Origin: Rickettsiales bacterium
GTDB taxonomy: Bacteria > Pseudomonadota > Alphaproteobacteria > Rickettsiales > UBA3002
Direction of reading: 5' to 3'
Assembly: GCA_021300075.1 (NCBI GenBank)
Contig: JAJTIB010000133.1
Location: 1 to 5,972, forward strand
DNA: 5,972 nt
A program made the position numbers and the translations under genes. Positions 5,240 to 5,972 of the stretch are shown here, one piece after another. The notes beneath the pieces were generated by a model. It ran no database searches. It worked only from the letters and a program-made list of their open reading frames with translations, and was not told the origin of the DNA. The number at the start of each line of letters is the position of its first letter. Positions within the stretch are counted from its first letter, which is position 1.

Positions 5240-5946
5240 CGCAACACAGACAAAATGACGCGCGAATTATCACGCATGGACTGAGCATCAGCCCTGAGCA
5301 TGAAAGCGCGATCTATCAGGCGGTTGGATTCGCGCGTTGCGCTCATCGCAATCAGAAACGCAGATATACCGACAAAGCGTATATAAACCACCCGATTGCG
5401 GTGGCGCGCCTAGTTGCCGCCAGCGGCGCAGATGTCGATACGATTACCGCCGCCGTGCTGCATGATGTAATCGAGGATACGGATGTCAGTGCAGAGGCGC
5501 TGGAAGCCGAGTTTGGCAATCGGGTCATGGCGCTACTTAAGGGTGCATTTCCCGCCTATGAATCATTGGGGAAGGGCTTAAACGTTATCCGCATCGCGCC
5601 GCTCTTTGGCTCAGCTATCCCTACAAAAATCGGTACGCTCATCAAGCTGATTGGTTGGCACGCTTCCGCTTTTGTCGCGCGGCGTGGGAAGCAGATTGCA
5701 TGCGTGAATTACCACAGCCTGCCGGTATTGCCACTGAGCTTCATGATTACAAAATGGAAGGGTGCAAAACTTATTTACGATCCGAATGGGCTGGAAACCG
5801 AGACGCTGAGTAGCAAGGCCATCCGCCAGGTCATCGCCGGCCTGACGCAGGAAGCTATCGCCGCTAAGAAAATCCGTCTTGGTGAAATGGCCAGAACCTG
5901 TGTCTGGGAAAGGGAAGAACCGCAATTACTTGCGATGTATAGCTGA
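5236..5946 (+). CDS. Chimeric ORF: truncated RelA/SpoT-type HD hydrolase fused to a glycosyltransferase remnant
   Basis: A single 236-residue frame joins unrelated pieces. Residues 1 to about 101 match the N-terminal part of RelA/SpoT/MESH1-type HD hydrolases, which remove the 3'-pyrophosphate of (p)ppGpp. AHRNQKRR (36-43), YINHP with His52, and HDVIEDT with His76-Asp77 and Glu80-Asp81 are all present, giving three metal ligands and the acidic pair. The family's downstream ADRLHN-like block, carrying the last metal-binding Asp, is missing, because at about residue 103 the sequence switches to a glycosyltransferase. Hydrolase activity is therefore improbable. ATG 5236 is the only reasonable start. 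It overlaps the upstream stop by 4 bp, and the AGGGG before it is only 2 nt away, so translation is probably coupled. Intact MESH1-type proteins are about 180 residues. The join keeps frame, but I see no linker or known architecture that supports a functional fusion. HD family is confident; a working product is doubtful. Confidence 0.75.
   Translation: MTQHRQNDARIITHGLSISPEHESAIYQAVGFARCAHRNQKRRYTDKAYINHPIAVARLVAASGADVDTITAAVLHDVIEDTDVSAEALEAEFGNRVMALLKGAFPAYESLGKGLNVIRIAPLFGSAIPTKIGTLIKLIGWHASAFVARRGKQIACVNYHSLPVLPLSFMITKWKGAKLIYDPNGLETETLSSKAIRQVIAGLTQEAIAAKKIRLGEMARTCVWEREEPQLLAMYS
5545..5946 (+). pseudogene. Glycosyltransferase (GT4-like) remnant with internal deletion
   Basis: This is the 3' part of the chimeric frame. 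It begins with FPAYESLGKGLNVIRIAPL (about 5548-5604), continues through PTKIGTLIKLIGWH, NYHSLPVLPLSF and KLIYDPNGLETETLSS (to about 5814), all typical of the N-terminal domain of a GT4-like enzyme. It then passes directly to a C-terminal tail ending in CVWEREEPQLLAMYS (to 5943), which is how many GT4 proteins finish. The first few dozen residues and roughly 200 central residues, including the donor-binding domain, are missing. The DPNGLETE stretch stands where homologues usually have DPHELETE, so the conserved His-Glu pair is altered too. Internal deletion plus these substitutions indicates a dead gene. Its presence suggests the locus once continued with another glycosyltransferase after the epimerase. 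Family call is from recognised motifs; the exact junction at 5812-5820 is an estimate. Confidence 0.65.
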
Positions 5947-5972
5947 CTTTGGAAGTGAACGGGACGGATCGC

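Noticed and set aside
4821..5240. Possible integron cassette, because a small ORF with foreign-looking composition sits between breakpoints.
   Set aside because: No attC-like pair of core and inverse-core sites is present; the only GTTAGGG-like string (near 4926) is inside the ORF and lacks a partner.
4895..5540. Toxin-antitoxin pair of the alarmone-synthetase/hydrolase type.
   Set aside because: The upstream protein shows no alarmone-synthetase motifs and the hydrolase is truncated, so the claim has no support beyond gene pairing.

Overview
The window is part of a cell-surface polysaccharide (O-antigen or capsule-type) biosynthesis and export locus from a Gram-negative bacterium. Base composition is moderately GC-rich, and the style of the glycosyltransferases and of the Wzm/Wzt-type exporter suggests an alphaproteobacterium. 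That assignment is an inference from family resemblance, not a proven placement.

Layout, left half: a glycosyltransferase enters from the left edge (1-986, + strand, 5' end missing). It converges on a complete AsnB-type glutamine-dependent amidotransferase (2803-983, - strand), and the two stop codons overlap by 4 bp. A 77-bp gap (2804-2880) separates asnB from the divergent export operon. The gap holds a perfect 14-bp palindrome and a good -10-like box for asnB. The export operon has an ABC-2 permease (2881-3666) and, after a 3-bp gap, its ATPase (3670-4425). The ATPase stop overlaps by 1 bp the start of a UDP-GlcNAc 2-epimerase (wecB-like) gene.

Layout, right half: from about 4590 the locus is broken. 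The epimerase has a one-base frameshift in a T7 run, located at an in-frame U UUU UUC slippery heptamer followed by a 7-bp stem. It is then cut off at about 4822, after roughly the first third of the protein. An unrelated, slightly less GC-rich segment follows, with an unrecognised 114-residue ORF (4895-5239). That ORF is coupled by an ATGA overlap to a gene (5236-5946) whose first ~101 residues are the N-terminal part of a RelA/SpoT/MESH1-type HD hydrolase. The HD part is fused in frame to a glycosyltransferase remnant that itself has lost its middle and carries altered conserved residues.

How the genes fit together: the glycosyltransferases and the epimerase would build the glycan, using UDP-GlcNAc to UDP-ManNAc conversion. 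The AsnB homologue probably amidates a sugar or supplies an amide. The permease/ATPase pair would export the finished lipid-linked chain. The 4822-5946 stretch looks like the scar of one or more deletion/insertion events in this locus, or an assembly chimera. No complete new system is demonstrable; the mosaic scar with the HD-glycosyltransferase chimera is the most unusual feature.
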